Notes under the pieces: model-generated
Database searches by the model: none
What the model was told of the DNA's origin: nothing
What the model saw: the letters and a program-made list of their open reading frames with translations, nothing else
Position numbers and translations under genes: made by a program
Part shown: in pieces, positions 32,041-44,920 of the stretch
Numbering within the stretch: the stretch's first letter is position 1
Layout: each line of letters begins with the position of its first letter
From: Marchantia polymorpha subsp. ruderalis
Lineage: Eukaryota > Streptophyta > Marchantiopsida > Marchantiales > Marchantiaceae
Length of the DNA stretch: 64,000 bases
Direction: 5' to 3'
NCBI GenBank assembly: GCA_037833965.1
Contig: AP031356.1
Location: 13,600,501 to 13,664,500 of the forward strand

Positions 32041-33899
32041 TCAGCAAGAAGCAATTCACAAATGTTTTGAAGAGTCAAGTTTATTCCGCATTTCATAGAA
32101 AAATTTACAAGCCATTCATTTTAAAATAACTTCAAGAACATTTTAAAGTAAATTAAATTTTTTAATAATACATTTTTTTTCCTAGAAAAACATTTATAAT
32201 GTTTTGATAATCAAGATGTAGTTTTATCAACTTGCTGTGAATCCTATGCTTGTTTATTGTGAACAAGAATATATACTTATAGGAATCTCTACGTACTTAC
32301 ATTGTATTATCGCTAAACATAGATTTGGATCTCATAGGTTTGAAATTGAGGAATGACGTTGTTTTAATATTGATAGGAGTGAATGTATTTGTAGATTATG
32401 TGACGGCATATATATTGAGTATGAAGAATATGTATTTGTTACTTGTACTAGATACAAAGACATTAGATTTGCTCATAATATAGATACAGAGAATTTCTAA
32501 ACTTTATTACAATTAGTTTCTTTTGACTTAGGTTGTTATATTGGGTACATCTTTAGTTACTGTTCTAGTGCTCCTGGCACTAACCAATGATTGATATTTT
32601 CACTTGTTTTTAATTTTGTTACTACTGTGTTTTTCAGATTTTTGATCCTTTGGGCTTGATCTCTTATCATTTATCATATATATCCAAATTGTGTAGATAT
32701 CATTATCTTGTTTTAATGTTGAAATAGAGTATACTGAAAGAGAGCAACAAATGATCCAATTTGAGTTCAACCATTGCAAGATTATTGCAATGCTTAAACT
32801 CAAAATAGATCATTGGTCATATGATTAGTCAAGATTCGTGGTTGACTTTCATTGTGTACTTACGATACATTCACATTACCGGTTAGTAAGATAAAGTGAA
32901 CATGAATGAGAGAAGATCTGCATATCATTTGATGATTATAAGGAGTGTTGCACATATGATAGATGTTATTTGAAGGTTATACATGTGGTTGCCTATTGTT
33001 ATTCAGATAGAATTTAATCTGGAAAAACTTACGAGTTTCTTCTTAATCATAGGGCCATGTTTTAAACATATCAAACAAGCTAAACATTCACAAATACATA
33101 GAGAAAGCATGCTGATTAACTCGAATTATCTTGATCATATGAAATGATTATTTATAACACGTAGCAAATAAACAGGAGAGTAGACATGATTGGAACTTAA
33201 ACCGTAGGTCTAATTTTTCATGTTCAAGTAACTAGAAATTAAACACAAACCCTAAGTTTCGGATTTCTTAGTGTGACGAGAAATAAGTTTGTGGTGCATG
33301 TTGACTTGGTATTTAGTGTAGTTAATGTATAGGATTGTATTACTTGATGTATAGACGGCTATACTATATTTGTTTAAACTCAAATACCTAAACTTTGATG
33401 ACGATCCTCGTCTATGAATAGAAGAGAATATGACGGTTGGAGGTTTACATATCTTTGGACACCTCCAACCATCCAATTGATCTCATTGGATGATGTACAT
33501 ATCTTTGTACCATCTGATGTACTTGAATCTAGATCTAATGTTCATGATGTAATCTCAAGAGTACGCTGTCTTGTATATGAGGATGTCAAAGTTCCCCTTA
33601 AAATTGGAGCTTAATATTTGATTTGGTTTGAGATATTTCAAATTATCACACACTATATCAAATCATAATACATTTTAAAATATCACTCTTTGGAGTTAAA
33701 GTAAAGTATCAAAATCTTTGGGTTTCAAAAAAGTTGTATGATGTAATGTTTCCGGTTAAGGTTGATGACTTGATCGAGTAGTTTCATTCATCCTGCCAGA
33801 AACATTAGGATTTTTGTCGTGTGCTAGTACATTCATAGTAGAGTTGACGTTGACATTCGAGTTTAGAATTGAAAAAATATGAATGTAATGATTTTATTG
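32041..33899. other. AT-rich intergenic DNA
   Basis: No gene recognised. Small open frames (for example 33414-33614) have no family signature. A short imperfect inverted pair, CCAACCATCCAATTGATC against nearby inverted bases, is visible near 33460-33500. Otherwise decayed AT-rich sequence. Confidence 0.45.
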
Positions 33900-34021
33900 T
33901 ATATACACCCAAGAAGTGGTCCACGGTGTCATTTCTGTGGACCACTGCTGCGCGATTACTTGGGTGGCATTTCTTGGGTGTGTGCGGTTTATACTAAGTG
34001 GGTGTGTGTTGGGTGTATATA
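33900..34021. mobile_element. MITE-like element, 122 bp, with 12-bp terminal inverted repeats
   Basis: The ends are TATATACACCCA (33900-33911) and its exact reverse complement TGGGTGTATATA (34010-34021). Inside is a 10-bp perfect hairpin, AGTGGTCCAC/GTGGACCACT, and repeated CTTGGGTG-type words. If the outer TA is the target duplication, this is a Stowaway/Tc1-mariner-like non-autonomous element. It has no coding capacity. Confidence 0.55.
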
Positions 34022-34744
34022 GAGTTAAATTAATATCACCAACAAAATTTGGACATAACTACCTCGTTATCATGGATTGAGGTGATTACTACGACCGATC
34101 TAAAAAATATCACTTCAAAGGACCTCCGCCATCGATCATCTCCATCTCGGCATGGCTGCTTCTCCCGAGAATTTCACTTCAATGTTTATGTTCTATCGTG
34201 TTGTTTATCAGCCATTCGGTGGCCAGCAGAAAGTCACATTGAGAGTTGCAACACAACCTGCCATGTCCTGAGAATACTTCTGCTTTAAGACAGAACGATT
34301 TGTTCTGCACTTCCTCTGAAAAGCGAGGAAAGTTTCGAGGAATTTGACTCCTCAAAAGCGGGTCCGCCCGAAAGTTCTGGAGAAGGAAATGAAACGTGAC
34401 GCCCTACAAACGAGCAGGAGCGTAGGTTGCAGAACATGTTGGGTACTAGACGACTCGACTCGATTAACTAACTCATTTGAATGTTTACTGTAAGATCTGA
34501 TCAGCTCACAAGCACAAGTGAGATCGATCCCAGCGTGTCATAGCCGAAGCAGGGTGGATCAGATTTCAGAAGCATTGCGAAAGGCTGCCTGCAAAGTTGA
34601 AAATTACATGGTGCTGCACAATTTCGCGAGGAGAAATTCGAGCGAAAGATATTGTACCTAGTTACATATGGAATCTATACCAGATCGGGATGAGATGTGC
34701 TCGAGAGGGCAAGAAGAAGTCCGAAGAATTTCGGACTGTCTGTC
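34022..34744. other. Downstream of the LURP-one-related gene
   Basis: Mixed composition with no recognised gene. The part next to 34745 is probably the 3' UTR of the minus-strand LURP-one-related gene. Confidence 0.4.
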
Positions 34745-36172
34745 TCAGTGATCGCTGTCAGAGTCTGAAGAGTCTCTATAATTGCCACTTCTCTCTTTAC
34801 CTTCATTGTGAATGGCTTCCATGATAATCACGACAGCAGCAACGAAGGCCTGGTCAATCTTCGGGGGAATAACCACCCCGTACTTCCTCTTTCCCGTCAC
34901 CTCGGAATATAACGACATGTGACCTTGTTGGACCTGCACCAAGCAAGCAAGCAAGCGCAGCCCACACTTTCTTAGACATCGACGAGATTCACGTTCTGCT
35001 CGTTGTCCCACGTACAATTCACATTCGGCAGGCAGATCCCATTTATCGGACATCTTTCACCATCTTAATGAATGCGCGAAACATCAAATGCCTGAGCTAA
35101 GACTGCTCCTGAGACTGCCACAATCGAAGTCGTTGTGAAAATTCTATTTCGTGGACCATGAGTTCAAACTGAAAGGACAGCTGAATCCTATAACCACATC
35201 AAAGAATCTAGCGAATGTTGTGACTCTTCTCTTCATGCAAGATGCCAGTCAGAGTTGTCAGTTGTGCACTCGCGACAGACAGCAATCACCAACCCAGTCA
35301 AGCAAAACGCACCTCTGCGACCACGACTGAGCCTCTGTAAATGATTTTGTAGTTACGGCGAACAAAGTCACCCTTCACTTCAAAGGTAGGCTGTAGATCG
35401 TCCTCAAGTTCAATCTCGAATGTCTCTGACGCTTTGTCCCTCATGTGCTTGTCCTTGACGGAAAACAGCCGCTCGCTGGTGTCCTTGTTATACACTTGAT
35501 ACGTATCGTGAAAGGAAATACTCTGTTGCACAATATAGAAAGATGAGAAGTGATTACAATTGAAGTCTACCAAGAACAATAAGTGAGGATGAATCAAATC
35601 AACTTGGTGTGGGTGGAAAAAGTTGTCAACTTTTCGGACCGTGGAGAGTGAAGAAATGAAGTAAGACATTAAATGTGATGGTTTTAGCAGGAGGATTAAT
35701 GATGCTGAAATTCTCAGCTGCAAAACTACTTCTCGTGAGGACAGTGAGAGGTTTATCATCCATTTTGAAGATCCTGTGGGAAGATCAAGAGGGAAGACCT
35801 GAATGGGACTTTCACGCTATCACAGTTGTTCTCCAAAAGCTCATCTTCCCAAGGTCCGGGAAACAATCCAAACACATGAAAACTTAAACTAAATCCTTCC
35901 GGGCACAAGCAATCTTATACGATGCAGGACATTTCGAGCTTGAACATATCCACCTTCTTTTGAATGCTGACTACAGGACAGTCATCACCATCCTGTACAA
36001 CGGTCAGCTCCCTGAGTAGCACTTTTGTCTGATACAGCTTGAAGAGAGCATTGCCACAGGAATCACTTATAACCAATTGACCGTGATTGAAATCCATGAT
36101 ATGTTTGGCAACGGTGAGCTGAACCTGTAGTGGTGAGCAAAACTGTGCCCCGACAATGATCGGATTGTCCAT
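34745..36172 (-). CDS. LURP-one-related (LOR/DUF567) protein, three exons
   Basis: Member of the plant LOR family, whose beta-barrel with a central helix is related to the Tubby C-terminal domain and phospholipid scramblases. Some members are induced in defence against oomycetes. Exons (minus strand) are 36172-35954, 35522-35313 and 34933-34745. Both introns are GT-AG and in phase 0, giving 205 residues, the family's usual size. The order of blocks is right: PIIVGAQFCSPLQVQLTV, then QLVISDSCGNALFKL (residues about 32-46), SISFHDTYQVYN (74 on), ERLFSVKDKH, DLQPTFEVKGDFVRRNYKII, VVVAE and the C-terminal helix KIDQAFVAAVVIIMEAIHNE. The tail is short and acidic (DSSDSDSDH). ATG 36172 is the natural start, although the open frame continues upstream to a good splice acceptor at about 36255, so an extra 5' exon or a spliced 5' UTR is possible. 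Confidence 0.88.
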
Positions 36173-39120
36173 CTCCTTGTAGAGGGTCCAGGAAACAATT
36201 TGTGAGGATCGGTATCCTTTGATAAATTCGCAGGAAAGCAGATCCGACTCTTTCTACAAAGAAGAAGTCAAACTGTGGTGGACATGACAGTGGTGAACCT
36301 CAAGGATGAACTGCTGTTCCAAGAGTGGGTGTAACTCAGAAGGGCCCCTGAAACAAACTTGTACGAGATAGAACGAAGCCGGGAATTGTCCACGAAAACT
36401 TACAACTGTGAAGACTGTCACCTGTGAAGAGCTTGCAGTGGAGAGCTCGAGATCGGTCCCCGTTAAAATTCAACTCTGGATTGATTAGGGACAATTCACA
36501 TCATTGTGTCGCGATATCATTTCAGCGCGAGGTTTGAATGACGTCCTGAAGAGGTCTTGAGATCCTTGATCTCAGCAACAATTCTATGATCTAGAGCACG
36601 ATACAAACAAACTAAAATTGGCAAGGAAGCTGGTGTGTGGGACCACATTCCTGACGTACACCTAGACGTTGTAGGTAGCAAATATTCTACTCTTAAGTTG
36701 CCCATATTTGCTGCACACGAAGGCTGTACGGGGAGGAACAGGATTCTTCTCATCGTGGACTGATAGTGAAATCCATGCACGTAGAGTCGACATCTACTCC
36801 CGTCCAAGCTCCTTCTGAGAGTTTTCCATGAAATAGTTCAGAATTCATCACAATAGCAATGTATGTTTTACTATTACAATAATCTCCCAATTAAGTTCGC
36901 ATCTTGATACTACGTATATGGCTGGTGAAAGGATAGTCGTCCAGGTTTTAATCTTTTCTATTGAGTAATATGATAAACTTACCAACATTAATTAATAAAT
37001 TTATGAATAATTCATATATAGTTTTAGATTTTCTAAGAATAATTGTAAGTAATCTACGTATGCTTGTTTTCAAATTTATTATGACAATTTTTAACTAGGC
37101 GAATCAATGGTAAAGAAAACAAAACAAAATTACCAAATTAACTTTAGAAGTGATATAAGTTGAATAACACAGATGTTTCCAATAAAATGTCTCCAGTTTA
37201 TAAATACAAATTTAGTGAAGCAATTGAAAAAAATGTGTTAAACAAACGGTAACAAATCTTAAAAAGATCTGACTAAATATCTTTTCAATATGATTGGTTA
37301 TGTTGTTGAGTTTGAAGAAATGCTTTTACATGTTTAGGGCCAATTTCCCTATTCCAAAATTGGCATAGCAAAATGTTTTGCATTAAATCTATCAATTTTG
37401 GCTAAATCAATCACAAAGCTATGAGGTTGCAAAAGGTGTTGCTTATCCAAGAGTGACCTGAAGTCAACATATCCTCTCGTTTATTGCAAAGAGCTTCAGA
37501 CGAACTTTGCGTGTTTATTGCCCAATATTATCTAAGAAACGTATACAATATGATTCATACTAGCTAGTTGTTTTGTACTACTATAGAAATACATCTACTA
37601 ATTCCAGATGAGTAAAAATCAACCAAAAATGGGTTTCCAAACACAAAAATCTTCCAAACTTGCATTTTGAACTAAATATTTCTTGATACTCATTTTTTGA
37701 ATAAATTTTGTTACTGTACACATGGATGTCACTTAGTGGAATACTCAACAACATCCGTGAAATTCTCTTAATAAATAGGTCATCAAGTGAAATAGCAAAG
37801 ACCATGGGAAAACGGCAGAAAATAATATAGTTATGGAACCAATCGGTACAAGTAAGTAAGCCCCAATATCATCACAATGTAATATGTATATATAATAATA
37901 ACACTGCTTAGTAAATCCAATTATCTATGCTAAATGTTCTATATATCACAAGAACATCACCTTAAATGATGCTGTATATACACTATAATGAAGAGAGTGA
38001 TAAACATGTCGGTGAGTGTAGTAGTCTCTATTTTGAAACAATTGAACATAGCTACATAGCAATAACCTTAACGACTTTTGCTGTTAGAGCTCCACTTATT
38101 TCCAATTGTATTTGTTGTGAGACAAAAAATCTTGATGTATTGTCAAGCCTAGACATATTATATGACACCTTATGTGTATGCTACTGTAGTGGTAGTTTGC
38201 ACTAAGACAAATTGGAACAAGTTGAGACTCTTAATATATCAAGATTGTCATGTAGTTACGAGTCGGCTCACGAAGTTTAGACACTTACTATATTTAGCCG
38301 TGAAGTTAGGGTTCGGGTCACGAGGGGTATAGAGTCGGGGACGGCTCGAAGAACGTTAGTTCTTCGAGTCGAGCCTGGAAGCGTAGGGAGCGTAGAGTGA
38401 CTTTCCCCTTTGCGTCGACCTGGATTCTCCGAGTGTGGAGTGGGTTGGGCTTGACTCATGTTTGTGACGGTGACGGTTTGTTGCCAGTAGGGTAAATGAC
38501 CGACGGGAATTCCAGTGGAGAATATCCCGTTCGTTTCACTCGAAGTTGTGACATTTGAGTGTGTACTCTCTCGCGCCTTATATGTGTGTATGTGTGTGCG
38601 TATGTGTATGTGAGTAGCATGTCAGCGATGTAGAGTGTATGGCGATATGTATTCGCACGACAAGATAGATTGAAAGAATGTATTTGAGTTGTCCGTAAGT
38701 TGGCAAGAGTATGAGCTCATGTGTTAGCTCTAGGTCAAAAGCATGTCTCTCTTTTATGTACTGTTATCACAAGATTTTTATTAGTTAGGTTTGATTATAG
38801 TTTTTGTAAAAAAATTATTTCATTTACTTCAAATTTTTATATTGTTAAATGCAAAAATAATTTTGGAGGATATTAAAGTCTAAGAATATGCTTTATCACC
38901 CGAATACCATAATATTATTATTTACAAAATTGATACATATAAAAGCATCAAGTTTATGTGCCAAATCTTAGAAGAGTGTGCTACTCTTACTAAGAGTTCT
39001 TCTAACCTGTTAATTTAATACTAATTTACAACACGTCAAAAATGATTGGCCTTGGATCTCGAAGTGCACCAGTTTTTTGACAAACTCAAAAATGCCTCAA
39101 GAGAAGCTCCTCATCCATAA
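36173..39120. other. Intergenic, upstream of the LURP-one-related gene
   Basis: 36173-36830 has balanced composition and should hold the promoter/5' UTR of the minus-strand gene. 36840-38220 is AT-rich. 38230-38770 is a GC-richer island containing a perfect 10-bp hairpin CTCGAAGAAC/GTTCTTCGAG at 38345-38368 and a GT-rich TATGTGTGTATGTG tract, possibly an old LTR. No protein gene recognised. Confidence 0.4.
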
Positions 39121-39123
39121 GTG

Positions 39124-39166
39124 ATTACCAACACATATACCGAATTCGGGTATGTGTGTTGGTAAT
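39124..39166. repeat. Inverted repeat, 17-bp arms
   Basis: Arm 39124-39140 (ATTACCAACACATATAC) pairs with 39150-39166 with one mismatch, around CGAATTCGG. It could form a hairpin in DNA or RNA. No adjacent gene explains it. Confidence 0.75.
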
Positions 39167-41155
39167 ACAAATCTGTCTCTCATTAGCAGTTTGTCTTCAT
39201 GTTTCGGCCCTTGCATCACCTCATTATCCTGACTAACATGATGATGAAGAGATTTTCTATTTGTCATTACGATAGCTCGATCCCTGTCACAGTCGCATCG
39301 AAATTAAATCTGTCGGAGTCAAATCGATCGGATCATCAGAAATAAAAATGCGGGTGTGTTTGGATCGTCATTGCAGCGGACGCGCATGGTCTGTTTGCCA
39401 AAGACAAGAATTCCATTACAAGTTCGAGTAGACCCAATAGAAATTTACGATAAGACATCCATCCGCGTATCAATTATTATCACTCATAGCTGATGATGGG
39501 ACTTAGGCATGATCAAACATGGGAATGATGCTTTTAATGCAAAGATTAATTGTAAATATCTTGTTCATAGAAACACTTTTCACGGTTTTTGGTGGACCCT
39601 TTTGGATCTAGCATTGTTAGCATTGTTGAGTTCCAGCGGCATTTTTGGGTTCATTGTTATTAAATTTTTGTAACCGGATAACTTGCACTAGAACATGGAT
39701 GATGTACTGCGGGACCATTGGAAAGGACCATCGAGCAAAATGAATTGTGTTGTGTCGAAGTAAATGTTTTGATAATATCAAGTAGTTTTTTAATCAACAT
39801 ACTTTAAATATTCTTTATCATAAACATTGTGTATGATTAAATTTTTTTTTTATATGTATTTTACATAAAGTAGACATAATTGGTACATGTGAAAGTCTCA
39901 CGTAATGATAATGGAACAAGCCCTTGGGACCCGAAGGGTCCACTGGCTAAAAAATACGAAACAAATTATCCATTCGCTGCCAAGGAGAGAATCACTGGCT
40001 AGTGCCTAGAGCGAAGATTAATAATATCTCTAAAGTAATAATCTAAATTGTAGTAAATTATGTGTAACTCTAAAATATAATATCTAGTACAAGTAACAAA
40101 GATATGCTCTTTGTACTCAATATTCATACCTTCATATGAATTGCAAAACAGTTCACTTCTGGCAATATTATTCTAACGTTCTTCCTCAATCTGTAGACTA
40201 TGAGACCACTTGCTATAATATGACGATAGAAATTCCCGCAAATATATCTTCTCGCGGGAATAAACAAGCATAAGGTTAACATGAAATTGATGGAACTCCA
40301 TTTTGGTGGCGGGTCTTTTACTAAGAATTTTTTCTTGTAAATGTTGTCGAAGTGCCATAGATTGTAAATCCCAATATCGTTCCGCCACATTCGATACCAC
40401 ACTTCGAAGAGTGTCCTTAGTAAAGCTTGGTGAAGAAGAAGTGGAGTACCAAGATATCGACCCGAGCAATGTAGGTCTGTAATGGGCAAATAAAGAACTT
40501 AACCCTGAAAGTGAATAGTAACTGTTTGCGCAAGTCGAATAGCATAGGGGGTTTGTTTCCTAACCCCCAATTCTTCTTGAAGATAGTCCCTTAACCTTGA
40601 TAGTGAAGCTTTCAGATTGGCTTTCAGCCATTGCGACCATGCATGCGAAGTCGCCGAATGAAGTTATCTCCTGTCGGGAAAGCTCATCGTAAGAAACTCT
40701 CTTCAGCTTGACGCGGAAATTGCGTAGCCTACGTGGCGGTTGTGACGGGTATGACCAAGAAAGCCCACTAGAGAATGAGCCGATTCTGAACCAGGAAGCC
40801 AGTCAATGGCACGGCCCACGAAGGAATTCAACGCTACCGCCACCGGGAAGCAAATTGGTCTGAGAAGCTGGACATTTGCGCGTGTATGGACTGGGCAGTG
40901 ATCATTTTCTGTGGATTCTCGTCCAAGTTCCCACGCCCAGAGCCCACGGTTGAGTCCAGAAAGGTTGTTCGTGATCGGAGATCGGGGTCGAAGACAATTT
41001 GTTGCCCATAGGCGTTTAGGGCGGAGGAAGCGGGAAGCAGGAAATTGGAATCGGCTGTCGTGAATCGCCGCGTTCAGTCGGGCGAGGAAGAATCCAAGCT
41101 CTGACGCGGTGAGGGCGGCGGTGGTGAAGCGGGAAGGCGAAGAAATTTTGCCACA
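39167..41155. other. Intergenic, upstream of PRP6
   Basis: AT-rich to about 40480, then GC-richer toward the PRP6 start, where the promoter and 5' UTR must lie. A minus-strand frame at 40469-40173 has a fairly protein-like composition but no usable ATG at its start and no known family. It is left unassigned. Confidence 0.4.
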
Positions 41156-43984
41156 ATGCAGGCCCCCGTGTTGCCGAAACCGCGGTTGGATTTTCTGAAC
41201 ACGAGGCCACCTCCAAATTATGTCGCCGGTCTGGGACGAGGAGCCACCGGGTTCACGACTCGTTCTGATATCGGACCTGCCAGAGCTGCCCCAGATTTGC
41301 CGGACCGAGCAGCGACTACCATCGGAGGAGCTGGAGCACCTCCGGTTGGTGCAGGGCGCGGGAGAGGGAAGGGTGGAGTGGAGGAGGAGGAGGAGGAAGC
41401 AGAGGAGAAGGGATACGATGAGAACCAGAAATTCGACGAGTTTGAAGGGAATGATGTGGGGCTGTTCGCCACCGGGGAGTACGATGAGGATGATAAGGAA
41501 GCTGACGCGGTTTGGGAGAGTATCGACAAGCGTATGGACTCTCGGAGAAAAGATAGACGCGAAGCTCGTTTGAAGAAGGAGATAGAAAAATACAGGGCTT
41601 CGAATCCGAAAATTACTGAGCAGTTTGCGGATTTGAAGAGAAAGCTGGTAACCCTGTCCACCCAAGAGTGGGAAAGTATCCCTGAAATTGGTGATTATTC
41701 CATGCGTAATAAGAAAAAGAGGTTTGAGAGTTTCATCCCTGTTCCTGACACCTTGTTGGAGAGAGCCAAGCAAGAGCAGGAGCATGTCACTGCTCTGGAC
41801 CCTAGAAGCAGAGCAGCGAATGGGGCAGAGACTCCTTATGGGCAAACTCCTGTTACTGATCTTACCGCCGTTGGAGAGGGCAGGGGCACTGTGTTGTCTT
41901 TGAAACTTGACCGGTTGTCGGATTCTGTGAGTGGACTGACTGTCGTCGATCCCAAAGGTTATCTCACTGATTTGAAGAGCATGAAAATTACGAGTGATGC
42001 AGAGATTTCTGACATCAAGAAAGCTCGATTGCTTCTGAAATCTGTAATTCAGACTAACCCTAAACACGCTCCTGGATGGATTGCTGCGGCAAGGTTGGAA
42101 GAGGTTGCTGGGAAAATCGGGGCTGCTCGAGATTTTATTCAGAGGGGTTGCGAGGAGTGTCCTAAGAATGAGGACGTTTGGCTGGAAAGTTGTAGGCTAG
42201 CTACTCCCGACAATGCAAAGGCCGTTTTGGGAAGAGGTGTGAATGCAATACCCAATTCTGTCAAGCTCTGGATGCAGGCTGCCAGATTAGAACATGATGA
42301 TATTGCGAAGAGTAGGGTTTTGAGAAAGGCCTTGGAACATATTCCCGACTCAGTTAGGTTGTGGAAAGCTGTGGTTGAGCTGGCCGATGAGGAAAATGCT
42401 AGAGTACTTTTGAACCGTGCTGTTGAATGCTGCCCACTTCATGTGGAGCTGTGGCTTGCTCTCGCTCGTTTGGAAACCTATGAAAACGCTAAGAGAGTAT
42501 TAAATAAAGCTCGTGAAACTATTCCAACTGAACCTACGATTTGGATAACTGCTGCCAAACTCGAGGAAGCAAATGGAAATGCTTCTATGGTTATGAAGAT
42601 TGTAGATAGGGCAATACGATCTCTGCAGGGCCAAGGTGTCGTTATTGACAGGGATGCATGGATGAAGGAGGCCGAAGCAGCAGAAAGAGCAGGATCTGTG
42701 GCAACATGTCGAGCAATTATCCGGTCCACCGTAGGTATTGGAGTTGAAGAGGAAGACAGGAAGAGGACCTGGGTGGCAGATGCTGATGAATGCAAGAAAA
42801 GAGGCTCAATTGAAACGGCCAGAGCCGTGTACGCCCATGCATTGAGCGTGTTCCCAGGCAAGAAAAGCGTGTGGCTTAAAGCAGCACAGCTGGAGAAGAG
42901 TCATGGAACGAGGGAGTCCCTGGATCTTCTATTGAAGAAAGCGGTGGGCTACTGTCCACAGGCAGAAGTCTTGTGGCTTATGGGTGCCAAGGAAAAGTGG
43001 CTAGCCGGAGATGTCCCATCTGCTCGGGCTATTTTAGAAGAGGCGAATATGGCTATCCCTAATTCTGAGGAGATTTGGTTAGCTGCCTTCAAGCTAGAGT
43101 TCGAAAATCACGAGCCAGAAAGGGCAAGAATGCTGCTTGGGAAGGCCCGTGAGAGGGGTGGAACTGAAAGGGTATGGATGAAGTCAGCTATTGTGGAGCG
43201 AGAGTTGGGCAATGTGAAAGAGGAGAAGGAGCTGCTGGAAGAAGCCCTGCAAAGATTTCCTGGTTTTCACAAACTATGGTTGATGCTTGGGCAGCTGGAA
43301 GATCGTCTGGGAAATTTAGAGACGGCAAGAGATGTTTACGACAGGGCTCTTAGACACTGTCCTAACAGCACACCTCTTTGGTTGTGTGCTTCCCACTTAG
43401 AGGAGAAAATTGGAGGTCTGAGTAAAGCAAGAGCTGTTCTGACCAAGGGACGACTGAAAAACCAACATAACCCTGAGTTGTGGTTAGCAGCCATTAGAGC
43501 AGAAGCACGAGCCGGAAACAAGAAGGAAGCAGAAGTATTGATGGCGAAGGCTCTTCAAGAATGCCCTTCCAGTGGTTTGTTGTGGGCTGAATCTATCGAG
43601 ATGGCACCCAGGCAACAGAGGAAAACCAAGAGTGTAGATGCATTGAAAAGATGTGATCACGATCCATTTGTCATTGCTGCAGTGGCCAAGCTCTTTTGGC
43701 ATGATCGGAAGGTCGACAAAGCAAGAAACTGGCTGAATCGTGCCGTCACACTAGCACCTGATGTAGGTGACTTTTGGGCACAGTTATATAAATTTGAATT
43801 ACAGCACGGAGTTGAAGAACTACAGCATGAAGTCCTGAAACGTTGCTCGGCAGCTGAGCCAAGGCACGGAGAACGGTGGACTCGTGTGTCCAAAGCGGTG
43901 GAAAACGCTCATCAGCCAGTGGAGGCTATCCTGAAGAAGGTTGTCGCAGCTCTGGGCAAAGAAGAGGGTATTGTCGGCGCATGA
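41156..43984 (+). CDS. STA1: Pre-mRNA splicing factor PRP6 / STABILIZED1 homologue
   Basis: Core U5 snRNP protein that bridges U5 and U4/U6 in the tri-snRNP. The Arabidopsis homologue STA1 is needed for splicing and stress tolerance. The protein has 942 residues with no intron in the frame. Residues 1-160 are the PRP1 N-terminal domain, including [40 protein letters not shown] and an acidic/Gly stretch ([20 protein letters not shown]). Lys/Arg-rich helices follow ([20 protein letters not shown]). From about 290 to 925 there are tandem HAT (half-a-TPR) repeats with the W-x-x-x-A-x-L-E pattern, such as [31 protein letters not shown] and [12 protein letters not shown] 41156 is chosen because an in-frame stop lies shortly upstream. 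As I recall, Arabidopsis STA1 has an N-terminal ubiquitin-like extension before the equivalent MQA start; it is absent here unless it is encoded by an upstream exon. Human PRPF6 has about this length. Confidence 0.96.
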   Translation: MQAPVLPKPRLDFLNTRPPPNYVAGLGRGATGFTTRSDIGPARAAPDLPDRAATTIGGAGAPPVGAGRGRGKGGVEEEEEEAEEKGYDENQKFDEFEGNDVGLFATGEYDEDDKEADAVWESIDKRMDSRRKDRREARLKKEIEKYRASNPKITEQFADLKRKLVTLSTQEWESIPEIGDYSMRNKKKRFESFIPVPDTLLERAKQEQEHVTALDPRSRAANGAETPYGQTPVTDLTAVGEGRGTVLSLKLDRLSDSVSGLTVVDPKGYLTDLKSMKITSDAEISDIKKARLLLKSVIQTNPKHAPGWIAAARLEEVAGKIGAARDFIQRGCEECPKNEDVWLESCRLATPDNAKAVLGRGVNAIPNSVKLWMQAARLEHDDIAKSRVLRKALEHIPDSVRLWKAVVELADEENARVLLNRAVECCPLHVELWLALARLETYENAKRVLNKARETIPTEPTIWITAAKLEEANGNASMVMKIVDRAIRSLQGQGVVIDRDAWMKEAEAAERAGSVATCRAIIRSTVGIGVEEEDRKRTWVADADECKKRGSIETARAVYAHALSVFPGKKSVWLKAAQLEKSHGTRESLDLLLKKAVGYCPQAEVLWLMGAKEKWLAGDVPSARAILEEANMAIPNSEEIWLAAFKLEFENHEPERARMLLGKARERGGTERVWMKSAIVERELGNVKEEKELLEEALQRFPGFHKLWLMLGQLEDRLGNLETARDVYDRALRHCPNSTPLWLCASHLEEKIGGLSKARAVLTKGRLKNQHNPELWLAAIRAEARAGNKKEAEVLMAKALQECPSSGLLWAESIEMAPRQQRKTKSVDALKRCDHDPFVIAAVAKLFWHDRKVDKARNWLNRAVTLAPDVGDFWAQLYKFELQHGVEELQHEVLKRCSAAEPRHGERWTRVSKAVENAHQPVEAILKKVVAALGKEEGIVGA

Positions 43985-44920
43985 GAAGTCATCTTTTCGT
44001 TCAGTACTCTGAGCCTGATCGGCTTCGAATATGTACTCCGGTTCTAATAGAGCTGTCGAGCTGGGGTCATACTTGCAATTGTGGAATGCTGGTGCTTCGA
44101 TTTTTTTCTTCTCCATGGCGGATGCTGAGCTACGAAGCTGTCGCCGAGTATTCTCACACCCTGAAAGCACATGAAAAGGATTCAGTAAAGCAAGATTGTT
44201 TCACAGCGATGAAGCGTTTGTGGATGGGGAGTCTGCTGGTTTGGGTTATCAGCATTCCTTCTGGGAGAAAAATCCAACTGCAAGTATGTACAAGCATCCG
44301 TTTGGTGGGAATATCTCAAATCATACTTAATTTAATCCCCGGGTCCGTTGTATTTAGTCCACCATGAAATTGTCGAACTTTGTGGCACTTTGTCGGGATT
44401 CAAGACAAACATTTAGATGTTAGAGTCTGCAATGGTTCTATTGTAGTGATATCGAACTCGTATCTCGGTCAAACTTCGACCTGTGCTGCCTGTTCTCGGG
44501 TGTCGTATTGTTTGTACAAACATTGTATGGACGGGGATACTGCGAGCACAGGACTGGGCATAGTCAGGCGTTACTGTTTTTCAGAATTTTCTCCTCACAT
44601 GCGAGTACTGAGCATAAATTTACAATGCTCTCTCAGATAAGTAAAGTGTTCAAGAAGTGCACGGATCAGTCATTGTCTATGTTTTGGTGGGACTTTCGTA
44701 TTTCATCGTGGCAGATGTATCGCCCTTCTACCCCATGTTCCTCTTTCCCCTTTCCCCTTTGTCACATGCCTCATGAATTATGTTGTTGAAGAACGGCATA
44801 TCAACTTGAATACAGCAACAGTTTGTAAATTTAAGAGTGGTTCTGAAGAAGTCCGATCCAAAGACTTCGCCCCTAGTATTTGTACTGTTTTCAGCATTGC
44901 GAGCTAGCGATCCATAGCGC
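43985..44920. other. PRP6 3' UTR and intergenic region
   Basis: Follows the PRP6 stop (TGA at 43982-43984). T-rich stretches from 44100 on are consistent with a 3' UTR. Open frames here overlap the end of PRP6 or have no recognisable product. Confidence 0.4.

Noticed and set aside
40703-42067. 454-codon minus-strand ORF overlapping the start of PRP6
   Set aside because: It is antisense to the strongly conserved PRP6 N-terminal domain, and its product has no family features. It is a shadow of GC-rich coding sequence.
43876-44367. 163-codon plus-strand ORF overlapping the PRP6 end
   Set aside because: Different frame of PRP6 continuing into its 3' UTR; no domain.
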